In this document: piece by piece, positions 1 to 8,034 of the stretch
How positions within the stretch are numbered: position 1 is the stretch's first letter
Layout of the letters: each line of letters begins with the position of its first letter
Source: Oxalobacteraceae bacterium
GTDB taxonomy: Bacteria > Pseudomonadota > Gammaproteobacteria > Burkholderiales > Burkholderiaceae_D
DNA length: 13,677 nucleotides
Assembly (NCBI GenBank): GCA_947487325.1
Contig: CANKWG010000041.1
Location: 1-13,677, forward strand
Direction: 5' to 3'
Position numbers and translations under genes: made by a program
The notes under the pieces: generated by a model
Told to the model about the DNA's origin: nothing
What the model saw: the letters and a program-made list of their open reading frames with translations, nothing else
Databases searched by the model: none

Positions 1-133
1 AGTTGACATTGCCAGCCTGGTCCTTCGGACCGTGCGGAGAGTGCTTACATTCATCCGCGATCGCCGGAGCAGCCGCCAGTAACGTCGACAGTAGTGCAAT
101 ACGGGTGAAGCGGATTGGGGATTCCATGTGCAT
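1..133 (-). CDS. Partial gene for a secreted protein, N-terminus only
   Basis: Only the first 44 or so codons are in the window; the gene runs off the left edge. The ATG at 133-131 has a good ribosome binding site (GAGGAGA, forward 141-147) about 7 bases upstream. An in-frame ATG at 127 is less well spaced. The product begins with a short basic segment (SPIRFTRI), then a hydrophobic stretch (ALLSTLLAAAPAIA) ending in a typical signal peptidase I site, AIA before DEC. The mature protein starts DECKHSPHGPKDQAG, with one early cysteine, so export to the periplasm or beyond is likely. There is no lipobox. The family cannot be recognised from this fragment. It lies beyond the cluster terminator and is probably transcribed separately, although it points the same way. 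Confidence 0.6.
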   Translation of the reverse strand, partial: MHMESPIRFTRIALLSTLLAAAPAIADECKHSPHGPKDQAGNVN

Positions 134-263
134 CGTCGTGTCTCCTCGTTATTTATTGGTCACAGCCTGAATAACCATGGTAACTCACGCTCCCACGTAA
201 GACAGGCCACCAACCGGATTTAAACATGGAAACGGGCACCTGTGTCATAGTGATTTGGGTCTC

Positions 264-317
264 GGTTGCAGGACTTGCGGCCCTGACGGTGGCAATCCCA
301 TTGCAACTCTTGCAACC
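264..317 (-). other. Long imperfect hairpin in the leader of the secreted-protein gene
   Basis: The outer arms GGTTGCA (264-270) and TGCAACC (311-317) pair over 7 bp. Inside them GGAcTTGC (271-278, one bulged base) pairs with GCAATCC (292-298), and CC (281-282) can pair with GG (288-289) around a CTGAC loop. The unpaired strand 299-310 contains a further TTGCAA. On the minus strand this lies about 130-185 bases upstream of the start codon at 133, so it could be a 5' leader structure. It matches no riboswitch class I can recall. It could equally be an operator or a chance structure. The rest of 134-383 shows no convincing gene or promoter. Confidence 0.4.
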
Positions 318-383
318 AAAGGGTGGGGCATAAAAACTTCGAGGCTTCACTTGCCGCCTTAGCAACAAGGATGAGGGAGCCAA

Positions 384-416
384 AATACAAAAACCCGCAA
401 ACGGAAAATTTGCGGG
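384..416 (-). terminator. Intrinsic terminator after mcl
   Basis: CCCGCAAA (394-401) and TTTGCGGG (409-416) form a perfect 8-bp stem with a 7-base loop. On the minus strand the stem is followed by TTTTTGTATT (384-393), giving a standard rho-independent terminator 20 bases past the mcl stop. The plus strand also has a T-rich tail (CTTTGTTTTA), so it may work in both directions. It marks the end of the serine-cycle operon. Confidence 0.85.
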
Positions 417-435
417 CTTTGTTTTATTGGTCTTA

Positions 436-1410
436 TTACTGCCCGCCGATGTGCTCGGCCTTAGCCAGCAGTGCCTCCGCCATGCGGATACTGGCGATGT
501 CGATCATGCGACCGTCCAGACTGACGGCACCCTTGCCGGCTTTCGCTGCCTCGTCCATTGCCTGCATGATGCGTCGGGCACGCGTGACTTCTGCCTCGGA
601 CGGTGTGTAGACCTGATTCGCCAAATCGATCTGGGACGGATGAATCGCCCATTTGCCCTCATAGCCCAAAACCGCAGCGCGATTCGCCGCAGCCAGATAG
701 CCATCCGGGTCACTGAAATCACCAAACGGGCCATCAATCGGTCGTAAGCCGTAAGCGCGGCAGGCCACCATCATGCGCGTTTGTGCTGCATGCCAAGGAT
801 CGGTCCAGAAATATTCGCGATTACCATCGGCGTCACGATCAGTCAGCACGCCAGAATCTTTGTTGACGCCACCAATCACGGTAGTGCGTGCGCGCGTCGA
901 TGCGGCGTAATCTGCTACGCCAAATGACATGGCTTCCAGCCGCTTGCTGGATTGCGCGATTGCTTCAACATTCGCCATACCGAGAGCAGTCTCAATCAAG
1001 ACTTCAAAGCCGATACGTTTGGTGCGCCCCATCGCGGTTTCAATCTGCGTCACCATCATGTCGATGGCATACACATCTGCCGGCGTGCCAACCTTCGGTA
1101 TCAGGATCATGTCGAGTCGTGGGCAGGCTTCGACAATATCGACCACATCGCGATACATGTAGTGCGTATCCAGACCATTGATGCGCACCATCATGGTCTT
1201 GCGACCCCAGTCAATATCATTCAGACCTTGGATGATGTTCTTTCGGGCCTGCGCCTTGTCGTCAGGTGCGACCGCATCTTCAACGTCAAGGAACACGATA
1301 TCCGCCGCCGACTTGGCGGCTTTCTCGAACATAGCCGGATTGGAACCGGGTACCGCCAGTTCAGAGCGATGTAGCCGCGCAGTCGCCTGCTCGATAATGG
1401 TGAAGCTCAT
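436..1410 (-). CDS. mcl: Malyl-CoA lyase (serine cycle)
   Basis: This 324-residue HpcH/HpaI (citrate lyase beta-like) TIM-barrel enzyme cleaves (S)-malyl-CoA to acetyl-CoA and glyoxylate, the last step of the serine cycle. Visible family signatures are PGSNPAMFEKA (21-31), FLDVEDAVAPDDKAQARKNI (40-59), MVRINGLDTHYMYRD (74-88), LIPKVG (103-108), GFEVLIETALGMANVEAIA (134-152), MSFGVADYAASTRAR (161-175) and EGKWAIHPSQI (241-251). Arg76 and the acidic Mg-binding pair Glu140 and Asp167 sit where known malyl-CoA lyases have them. Length and sequence match the methylotroph type closely, from memory. The ATG at 1410 follows a near-perfect Shine-Dalgarno (AAGGAGGTG, forward 1412-1420), the strongest in the cluster, 17 bases after the ppc stop. 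It is the last gene of the operon, before the terminator at 384-416. Malyl-CoA lyase can also act on beta-methylmalyl-CoA, but the neighbours point to the serine cycle. Confidence 0.95.
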   Translation of the reverse strand: MSFTIIEQATARLHRSELAVPGSNPAMFEKAAKSAADIVFLDVEDAVAPDDKAQARKNIIQGLNDIDWGRKTMMVRINGLDTHYMYRDVVDIVEACPRLDMILIPKVGTPADVYAIDMMVTQIETAMGRTKRIGFEVLIETALGMANVEAIAQSSKRLEAMSFGVADYAASTRARTTVIGGVNKDSGVLTDRDADGNREYFWTDPWHAAQTRMMVACRAYGLRPIDGPFGDFSDPDGYLAAANRAAVLGYEGKWAIHPSQIDLANQVYTPSEAEVTRARRIMQAMDEAAKAGKGAVSLDGRMIDIASIRMAEALLAKAEHIGGQ

Positions 1411-1427
1411 GACACCTCCTTAGTTAA

Positions 1428-4166
1428 TTATCCCGTCCAACCCAGACCGGCTGCGGCGCAATTGATCGAGGTCAGCAATGCCTCGCGTACGTCGTTGCCG
1501 CCCTGCCCCTCGCGTAGCTGACGCAATAGCTGCACCTGCTCGCGGCTCACGTGATTGAGTGTCTCTAGTCGACGCGACAAGCGCCGCATGAACTGCGGAA
1601 ACCGCTCACCGAGTACCTTCTCGCCTGAGATCGATTTAAGCATCTCGGCCGTTAACTGATACTCGTGCACGATTTGTTGGAAAATTTCTTCGCGTGTGAT
1701 TTCCTCAGAAACCAGATTCGCGTAGTCACGTGCGATATCGAGATCAACTTGGCAGAGCGCGCGCTCCACCTCATCCACCACAATTCGGAACAAGGGATAT
1801 TCTTTAAACATGCGCTGCAGCAGCTCAAGCCCGCGTTGTCCGCGCACATCGAGGAAAGCGCGGATACCCGAACCGACACCATACCAACTGGTCACCATGT
1901 GTCTGTTCTGAGTCCAGGCAAATACCCAAGGAATAGCGCGCAAGTCGGCTAGTGTCTGCGCCTGCGTACGGCGCGCCGGACGCGAGCCGATGTTCAGCAT
2001 CGATAACTCCTCCAGCGGCGATGAGCCCTGAAGATAAGCCAACATATCCGGACGCTCCATTAGCTTGCGATATGCCGTCCAAGAGGTACCCGATAAAGCC
2101 TCCATCGCCTCTTTATACTCGTGCAGTGGCAGCTTCTCGGCCGCTTGCTGCGACAGCAGCACATGATTAAGCACCGAAGCGCCGAGTAGTTCGGTTTGGT
2201 AGAGCGCCGTGCCACGGTTGGCGTATTTGAGCGATACCACTTCACCTTGATCCGTCAGACGGAACATGCCCCGAATGGTGCCAACGGGTGTCGCCTCAAT
2301 CGCGCGACTGGTTGGCACACCGCCGCGGCTCACCGAGCCACCTCGTCCATGGAAAAAACTGATCGAGACACCAAACTCTTCACCAACGCGCACCATCTGG
2401 CGCTGGGCTTTGGCTAACTCCCAATTCGCAGCGAAATAGCCACCGTCTTTATTCGAGTCGGAATAACCGACCATCACCTCTTGTACTTTACGTTGCCTTG
2501 CCAGACTGCGTTGCACCACGGGCACCGAGAGTAGTTCGCGTAGAATCGTTGGGGCGCGACGCAGATCGGGAATTGTTTCTAGCAGCGGCACCACCGGCAG
2601 GGTGCAGCCCTCCATTCCCGCGCTGTCAGCGTAGAGACCAGCTTCTTTAGCCAACAGATATACACCAAGCACATCCGTGGCACTGTGGGTCATTGACAAG
2701 ATCAGGGCACCAAATGCCTCGCGATCTATGGTCTGCCGCAACTCGGCAATCACACGGAAGGTGTCGAGGGTTTCGCGTGCCTCTGCGGATAAATCAGAAT
2801 CGTTGCGCACCGCGCTGCGTGGCGTCGATAACTCGTTAAGAATCCAGCGCTTCCATTCCTCGGAGTCGGATGCAGGCGCATCAGCAGCTTGGCTACGGCG
2901 ATATAGTTCAGAAAGCGTTTGATTAACACGTAGCGTGTTCTCACGAATATCCAGTCGCACCGTAGAAAACCGGAATATGCCCACCTCACGCAAGAGAGGC
3001 AGCAGCAGCGAAACAGCAATGCTAGCAACGCCCGCTTCACGCAGCGCGGTATACATAAAATCGATATCCTGCATCAACGCGTCCGCCGACTGATAACCAG
3101 CGTCAGGGTCTGACAGTTGGCGGTTGGCTGAATCTTCTAGCGTCGTCATCAGCTTGAGTCGGACATAACCCAGAAACTGACGGAAGATTTCACCGGGATT
3201 ACGCTCCGCCAGATTACGCGCGGCAGGCATCTTGTCGAGACACTCCGTGACATAGTGCACAAAGGCGTCGGGAATACTCAGCGAGCGCTCGGAAATGCTC
3301 AGCACTCGAATTAGCGACGAGACACGATCGATATAACGGCGCAAGGCAGCTTCACGCGTCTCCCATAATGAACGACGCGTAACTTCGCTAGTGACATAGG
3401 GATTACCATCACGATCTCCACCTACCCATGAACCAAAACTTATCAGCGCCGGCGTCTTAAGTTCATGCTCAGAGAAATAACGCCGAAATTCGGTTTCTAT
3501 TTTTGCCATCACCTGTGGCACGACGTCGTACAAGTTCTCCTGGAAAAAATACAAACTCCAGGCTACCTCTTGCTCGACGGTGGGCTTTTCGAGTTTTAGC
3601 TCGCCAGTCAGCCACAGCAATTCAATCTCGGTACAGATCGCTTGCTGCAATTGCTCTCGCTCACGGGGTGTCCAGTGGTTGGATTCCAGTTCATGCAGCT
3701 TGAGATAAATGCGTCGATAACACTCCAACACCGTAACCCGCTTAGCCTCGGTGGGGTGTGCAGTGATGGTGGGGCGAATACGTAGCTCGTCCAAGGCTTT
3801 TTGTACCTGCTCGGCCTTGATGCCTCGCTCACGCAACTGCTTGAAGGTATGCGCGAACGTGCCCGGCACATTATCAACACCGTGATCAGTCTCGGTGAAG
3901 CGACGATTACGCATATCGCGGTTTTGCTCTGCAATCGCAAGCAATTGAAACCACATGCCTTGCGCCCGCAATGCTTTGCTCAGCAAGCCCGGGCTGATAC
4001 CCGTGAATGACAGATTTCCCTCAATCAGAGGAACCAGCTCCGGTTGCAGGCGCTGGAACACAGCGAGGTACAACTCACGCAACAGAGTCGCGCGTGAGAA
4101 GCCATCGATCGCCAGCGGTGACAACTCCACTTTTTCTCCGACGCTGGGGATCACCATATCATTCAA
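1428..4166 (-). CDS. ppc: Phosphoenolpyruvate carboxylase
   Basis: This 912-residue enzyme carboxylates PEP with bicarbonate to oxaloacetate, the CO2-fixing step of the serine cycle; the E. coli enzyme has 883 residues. The active-site motifs are intact: ITAHPTEAKRVTV (134-146, His137), SFGSWVGGDRDGNPYVT (243-259), LDIRE (405-409, Arg408), GYSDSNKDGGYFAANWE (567-583, Lys573) and FFHGRGGSVSRGG (604-616, Arg608 and Arg614). By my alignment, E. coli Lys773 and Asn881, which bind the inhibitor aspartate, are Gln806 and Trp910 here. The C-terminus reads GLGWTG instead of the usual RNTG ending. The start is uncertain: a TTG at 4166 sits 6 bases after AGAGAG, while the first in-frame ATG (4157) is 15 bases away, so TTG is preferred. 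The numbering above uses it. Gaps are 11 bases to mtkB and 17 to mcl. Confidence 0.96.
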   Translation of the reverse strand: MNDMVIPSVGEKVELSPLAIDGFSRATLLRELYLAVFQRLQPELVPLIEGNLSFTGISPGLLSKALRAQGMWFQLLAIAEQNRDMRNRRFTETDHGVDNVPGTFAHTFKQLRERGIKAEQVQKALDELRIRPTITAHPTEAKRVTVLECYRRIYLKLHELESNHWTPREREQLQQAICTEIELLWLTGELKLEKPTVEQEVAWSLYFFQENLYDVVPQVMAKIETEFRRYFSEHELKTPALISFGSWVGGDRDGNPYVTSEVTRRSLWETREAALRRYIDRVSSLIRVLSISERSLSIPDAFVHYVTECLDKMPAARNLAERNPGEIFRQFLGYVRLKLMTTLEDSANRQLSDPDAGYQSADALMQDIDFMYTALREAGVASIAVSLLLPLLREVGIFRFSTVRLDIRENTLRVNQTLSELYRRSQAADAPASDSEEWKRWILNELSTPRSAVRNDSDLSAEARETLDTFRVIAELRQTIDREAFGALILSMTHSATDVLGVYLLAKEAGLYADSAGMEGCTLPVVPLLETIPDLRRAPTILRELLSVPVVQRSLARQRKVQEVMVGYSDSNKDGGYFAANWELAKAQRQMVRVGEEFGVSISFFHGRGGSVSRGGVPTSRAIEATPVGTIRGMFRLTDQGEVVSLKYANRGTALYQTELLGASVLNHVLLSQQAAEKLPLHEYKEAMEALSGTSWTAYRKLMERPDMLAYLQGSSPLEELSMLNIGSRPARRTQAQTLADLRAIPWVFAWTQNRHMVTSWYGVGSGIRAFLDVRGQRGLELLQRMFKEYPLFRIVVDEVERALCQVDLDIARDYANLVSEEITREEIFQQIVHEYQLTAEMLKSISGEKVLGERFPQFMRRLSRRLETLNHVSREQVQLLRQLREGQGGNDVREALLTSINCAAAGLGWTG

Positions 4167-4177
4167 ATTTCGCTCTC

Positions 4178-5071
4178 TTACTTGCCAATAGTGGCAAGTG
4201 CTTTTTGGACAGTGATGCCAAGTTCGGATGCACTTGGCGAAACTAGTAAACCATAGGAAGCCATGATCTCGGATTTTTCGAGCGCGGTATCACCCTCACC
4301 CGAAATAATCGCGCCGGCATGGCCCATGCGACGACCTTTCGGTGCCGTCAGGCCAGCGACATAACCCACCACAGGCTTGGTCATATTTTCTTTGACCCAC
4401 TTGGATGCTTCAGCTTCCTGCGGACCTCCAATTTCGCCGATCATCACCACGACCTCGGTTTCAGGATCTTCCTGAAAACGCGCCATGTGATCGAGAAACG
4501 AACTGCCGTTGATCGGGTCGCCACCAATACCAACGCTGGTCGTGACGCCGATGCCCAGTGCTTTCATCTGCGCCGCTGCCTCGTAACCGAGCGTACCGGA
4601 GCGAGAAACAATGCCGACATTACCCCGAATATAAATATGCCCCGGCATGATGCCGAGCATGGCTTTGCCCGCGCTGATAATGCCAGCGCAGTTGGGACCA
4701 ACGATGGTGGTACGTTTCTCTTTTGGGTAGCGAAGCAGATAGCGCTTAACGCGCATCATGTCTTGCGCGGGAATACCATCGGTAATGATGCACACCAAAT
4801 CCAGCCCTGCATCAGCAGCTTCCATCAATGCATCCGCAGCATACGGCGGCGGCACAAAGGCGAGACTGGCCTGCGCGCCCGTCGCATTGACGGCCTCTTG
4901 CACGGTATTAAAGACCGGACGCTCGAGGTGAACCTTGCCGCCCTTACCGGGCGTGACACCGCCCACCACATTGGTGCCGTATTGAATCATCTCTCTCGCG
5001 TGAAAGGTAGCCTTGTCGCCCGTGAACCCCTGCACGATGACACGTGTTTTTTCGTCGATCAAAATACTCAT
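4178..5071 (-). CDS. mtkB: Malate-CoA ligase (malate thiokinase), alpha subunit
   Basis: This 297-residue protein of the succinyl-CoA synthetase alpha family works with MtkA to make malyl-CoA from malate, CoA and ATP. It shows the N-terminal CoA-binding Rossmann region (VQGFTGDKATFHAREMIQYG, 13-32), the PGKGG loop (41-45), TTIVGPNCAGII (121-132), VSRSGTLGYE (155-164) and the phosphohistidine loop GRRMGHAGAIISGEG (246-260). His251 is the expected phosphorylated residue. The family alone cannot separate malate-CoA from succinate-CoA ligase; placement between mtkA and ppc-mcl decides it. The ATG at 5071 has GGGGAG about 9 bases upstream and follows mtkA by 27 bases. The last codons form a perfect hairpin arm (see 4180-4199). 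Confidence 0.93.
   Translation of the reverse strand: MSILIDEKTRVIVQGFTGDKATFHAREMIQYGTNVVGGVTPGKGGKVHLERPVFNTVQEAVNATGAQASLAFVPPPYAADALMEAADAGLDLVCIITDGIPAQDMMRVKRYLLRYPKEKRTTIVGPNCAGIISAGKAMLGIMPGHIYIRGNVGIVSRSGTLGYEAAAQMKALGIGVTTSVGIGGDPINGSSFLDHMARFQEDPETEVVVMIGEIGGPQEAEASKWVKENMTKPVVGYVAGLTAPKGRRMGHAGAIISGEGDTALEKSEIMASYGLLVSPSASELGITVQKALATIGK
4180..4199 (-). promoter_or_regulatory. Perfect hairpin across the mtkB 3' end, next to the ppc ribosome binding site
   Basis: ACTTGCCA (4180-4187) and TGGCAAGT (4192-4199) are exact inverse complements separated by 4 bases. On the mRNA the hairpin ends at the first base of the mtkB stop codon, and the purine-rich AGAGAG that should act as the ppc ribosome binding site starts 2 bases later. 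No T-run follows, so it is not a classical terminator. It might affect translational coupling, mRNA processing or stability between mtkB and ppc, or simply reflect the codons used. Confidence 0.4.
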
Positions 5072-5098
5072 TTGCTCAATCTCCCCTCGTTAGCAGGA

Positions 5099-6268
5099 TC
5101 AGGTGACCTGCTCGCCGCGGGCGAGCTTGACCGATTTTTCACAGGCTTCCATCAGCGAATCAGCGGTCACAATCGGTAAGCCGCATTCAAGAATGATTTT
5201 TTGTCCCTCTTCCACATTGGTACCAGCTAACCGAACAACCAGCGGCACGCGCAAATCTTTTGCTGCCTGCACTACACCCTGCGCCACCCAATCGCAGCGA
5301 TTGATACCGGCAAAAATATTCACCAAAATGCATTTCACGTTTTGATCGGTCAGCACCAGATTGAATGCTGCGGCAACGCGTTCTGGTGAAGCACCACCGC
5401 CCACGTCAAGGAAGTTAGCTGGCTCACCACCGCAATACTTGATGTTGTCCATGGTGGCCATAGCAAGACCAGCACCATTGATGATGCAGCCGATATCGCC
5501 TTCGAGGCCGACATAATTCAAACCGAATTCAGCAGCGCGTGCTTCACGAGGATCTTCTTGCGTTGGATCTCGCATCTCAGTCACCTGCGGGCGACGGAAC
5601 AGGGCGTTATCGTCAAACGACATTTTGGCGTCGAGTGCGATCACCTGATCATCCTTGGTCACCACCAGCGGATTAATCTCCACCATGGTGGCGTCGAGAT
5701 CGCGAAACGCGCGGTAGCAACCCAAAATAATCGTTACTGCCTGAGAGACTTGCTTCAGATTTAGCCCAAGACCGAACGCCAGTTGGCGCGCCTGAAACGG
5801 CTGCATACCCACCGCAGGCTCCACTTCCACCTGCAGAATGGATTCGGGTCTTTCCTTGGCGATCTCTTCAATCTCCATGCCACCCTCGACTGAGGCGATC
5901 ACACGGATGCGCTCAATCTTGCGGTCCAGCACAAAGCCGAGATACAACTCACGCTCAAACGGCGTGGCCTTCTCAATATACAGACGTTGCACCACCTTGC
6001 CCTCAGGCCCGGTTTGGTTAGTCACCAATTTTGCACCCAGCATAGCGCGCGCAGCTGCAGATACCTCGTGATAAGTGCGGCACAATTTCACGCCACCCGC
6101 CTTGCCACGTCCGCCCGAATGAATCTGCGCCTTTATCGCCCAATGCGCACCACCCAATTCGGTGGCGACATACACCGCCTGATCTGGGCTGTAAGCCACA
6201 CCGCCCGGCGGCACGCTGACGCCAAAGCCTGACAGCAGCGATTTGGCCTGGTACTCATGAATGTCCAT
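5099..6268 (-). CDS. mtkA: Malate-CoA ligase (malate thiokinase), beta subunit
   Basis: This 389-residue ATP-grasp protein of the succinyl-CoA synthetase beta family is the ATP- and substrate-binding partner of MtkB. It starts with MDIHEYQAKSLLSGFGVSVP, typical of the family. It also has the nucleotide-binding loop QIHSGGRGKAGG (48-59), the Mg-binding segment MVEINPLVV (195-203) with ALDAKMSFDDNALFR (211-225), and the C-terminal ligase domain with INGAGLAMATMDNIK (263-277), NFLDVGGGAS (285-294) and LVNIFAGINRCDWVA (315-329). The ATG at 6268 is preceded by AAAGGAGA at ideal spacing. It lies 60 bases after ftfL without a terminator, so it may be cotranscribed with it. Succinyl-CoA synthetase is the alternative, but the ppc-mcl neighbourhood favours malate as substrate. 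Confidence 0.93.
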   Translation of the reverse strand: MDIHEYQAKSLLSGFGVSVPPGGVAYSPDQAVYVATELGGAHWAIKAQIHSGGRGKAGGVKLCRTYHEVSAAARAMLGAKLVTNQTGPEGKVVQRLYIEKATPFERELYLGFVLDRKIERIRVIASVEGGMEIEEIAKERPESILQVEVEPAVGMQPFQARQLAFGLGLNLKQVSQAVTIILGCYRAFRDLDATMVEINPLVVTKDDQVIALDAKMSFDDNALFRRPQVTEMRDPTQEDPREARAAEFGLNYVGLEGDIGCIINGAGLAMATMDNIKYCGGEPANFLDVGGGASPERVAAAFNLVLTDQNVKCILVNIFAGINRCDWVAQGVVQAAKDLRVPLVVRLAGTNVEEGQKIILECGLPIVTADSLMEACEKSVKLARGEQVT

Positions 6269-6328
6269 AACGTCTCCTTTGATTTCAAATCGGATACGGC
6301 GGGTTAGAACAATTGGCAGTAGTCACCA

Positions 6329-7999
6329 TCAAAATAGTCCCACTACGTTACCTTCCTCATCGATATCGATCTTTTCTGCGCTAGGCACCTTTGGCAAACC
6401 GGGCATCGTCATGATGTCGCCACAGATCATCACAATAAATTGTGCACCCGCTGCAAGCTTTACTTCACGCACATTCACAACATGCCCGCTCGGCGCACCA
6501 CGTAAGGTGGCATCTGAACTAAACGATGACTGTGTCTTGGCAACACAGATGGGATAACTGCCATAACCTGCCTCTTCCCACGTCTTGAGTTGCTGCTTCA
6601 CTTTTGCCGAAGCACTGATATCGGCAGCGCCATAAATCTTGGTCGCTACTTTTCTCATTTTCTCCAACAAAGAATCTCCATCTTCATACACATAAGTCAT
6701 ACCACTCGGCTGCTCTGAGAGACGAACAACCTCATGCGCCAAGGCCTCAGCGCCCTCCCCACCTTTAGCCCAATGCTCTGCCAGCACCACATTGACTCCA
6801 AGTGCTTTCATCCTGTCGGACACTAAAGCGATCTCTGCTTCTGTATCAAAGGTGAAGCGATTAATTGAGACTACACAAGGCAGCCCATAATTTTTAGTCA
6901 CGTTTGCCACATGACGCTCTAAATTAACTAGCCCTTTTTCAAGTGAGACAAGGTCTTCGGTATTGAGCTCTTTCACATCCTTACCACCGTGGTATTTCAA
7001 TGCACGAATGGTGGCAACCAGTACACAAGCCGATGGCTTAAGACCTGTCTTACGACATTTGATATCAATGAATTTTTCAGCACCTAAGTCAGCACCAAAG
7101 CCCGCTTCAGTGACGACGTAATCACCCAATTTCAAGGCGCTCTGGGTAGCAATGACGGAATTACAGCCGTGAGCAATGTTCGCAAAGGGGCCGCCATGTA
7201 CAAACGCAGGGTTGTTCTCCAAGGTTTGAACCAGATTGGGCTTGAGAGCATCTTTCAGCAACACAGTCATCGCACCATGCGCATTCAGATCGCGCGCATG
7301 AACTGCTTTTTGATCACGGGTATAGCCGATTACGATATCGCCAAGACGCTTTTTCAAATCTTTAACGGAGGTGGCTAAGCAAAAAATTGCCATCACTTCT
7401 GACGCCACCACGATATCAAATCCATCTTGCCGAACAAATCCGTTCGCGGTACCGCCAATACCTACGACGATATCCCGCAGGGCACGGTCATTCATGTCAA
7501 CGACGCGCTTCCAGGTGATACGACGGGGATCAATATCAAGCACATTACCGTGATTGATATGGTTATCTATCATCGCCGCCAACAAATTGTTAGCTAATGC
7601 AATCGCCGAAAAATCGCCTGTGAAATGCAGGTTGATATCTTCCATCGGCACGATTTGCGCATAGCCACCACCTGCTGCGCCACCTTTGACTCCGAATACC
7701 GGGCCTAGTGACGGCTCACGCAAACAAATCACCGTTTTTTTACCGATACGATTCAGCGCGTCGCCTAAACCCACCGTGGTAGTGGTTTTGCCTTCACCCG
7801 CAGGGGTTGGGCTAATCGCAGTGACGAGCACCAGCTTGCCATCAGGCTTGCCTTTGAGTGAATCGACATAGTCGAGAGAAATTTTCGACTTATAGTGGCC
7901 ATAAGGAACAAGATGATCGTCAGCGATACCAAGACGCGAAGCTATCTCAGTGATGCGTTTCATGGTCGCTTTTTGAGCTATTTGTATATCGCTTAACAT
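6329..7999 (-). CDS. ftfL: Formate-tetrahydrofolate ligase
   Basis: This 556-residue enzyme (formyl-THF synthetase, also called fhs) makes 10-formyl-THF from formate, THF and ATP, feeding C1 units into the serine cycle. The full family length is present. Visible signatures are the P-loop SPTPAGEGKTTTTVGLGDAL (63-82), REPSLGPVFGVKGGAAGGGY (94-113), VVGIGGTANG near residue 170, the THF-binding GPFANIAHGCNSVIA, and the C-terminal GDIMTMPGLPKVPSAEKIDI. The ATG at 7999 has AGGA about 6 bases upstream. In sampled 60-base rows the gene is about 43-53% G+C, against 55-63% in mtkA, so its history may differ. A strong terminator lies between hprA and this gene, so it should have its own promoter in the 73-base gap or rely on readthrough. 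mtdA and fch, often found nearby in other methylotrophs, are absent here. Confidence 0.96.
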   Translation of the reverse strand: MLSDIQIAQKATMKRITEIASRLGIADDHLVPYGHYKSKISLDYVDSLKGKPDGKLVLVTAISPTPAGEGKTTTTVGLGDALNRIGKKTVICLREPSLGPVFGVKGGAAGGGYAQIVPMEDINLHFTGDFSAIALANNLLAAMIDNHINHGNVLDIDPRRITWKRVVDMNDRALRDIVVGIGGTANGFVRQDGFDIVVASEVMAIFCLATSVKDLKKRLGDIVIGYTRDQKAVHARDLNAHGAMTVLLKDALKPNLVQTLENNPAFVHGGPFANIAHGCNSVIATQSALKLGDYVVTEAGFGADLGAEKFIDIKCRKTGLKPSACVLVATIRALKYHGGKDVKELNTEDLVSLEKGLVNLERHVANVTKNYGLPCVVSINRFTFDTEAEIALVSDRMKALGVNVVLAEHWAKGGEGAEALAHEVVRLSEQPSGMTYVYEDGDSLLEKMRKVATKIYGAADISASAKVKQQLKTWEEAGYGSYPICVAKTQSSFSSDATLRGAPSGHVVNVREVKLAAGAQFIVMICGDIMTMPGLPKVPSAEKIDIDEEGNVVGLF

Positions 8000-8034
8000 A
8001 CGATGTCCTATCTGTAATTTTTATGAGTATTCAG

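Noticed and set aside
153..182. A possible 9-codon upstream ORF (MVIQAVTNK) ending just before the ribosome binding site of the gene at 133.
   Set aside because: The peptide shows no attenuator-like run of codons and the start signal is only moderate, so I see no support for leader-peptide control.
300..325. A sigma-54-like GG/GC pattern on the minus strand upstream of the secreted-protein gene.
   Set aside because: The spacing between the GG and GC dinucleotides is 11 instead of the required 10 bases.
153..383. A 76-codon minus-strand open frame in the leader of the secreted-protein gene.
   Set aside because: It runs through the hairpin and close to the terminator, has no convincing ribosome binding site and no recognisable family. 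It is more likely leader sequence.
4178..6268. Succinyl-CoA synthetase (sucCD) of the TCA cycle.
   Set aside because: The family is the same, but location directly upstream of ppc and mcl, with ftfL and hprA beyond, matches the malate thiokinase genes of the serine cycle.
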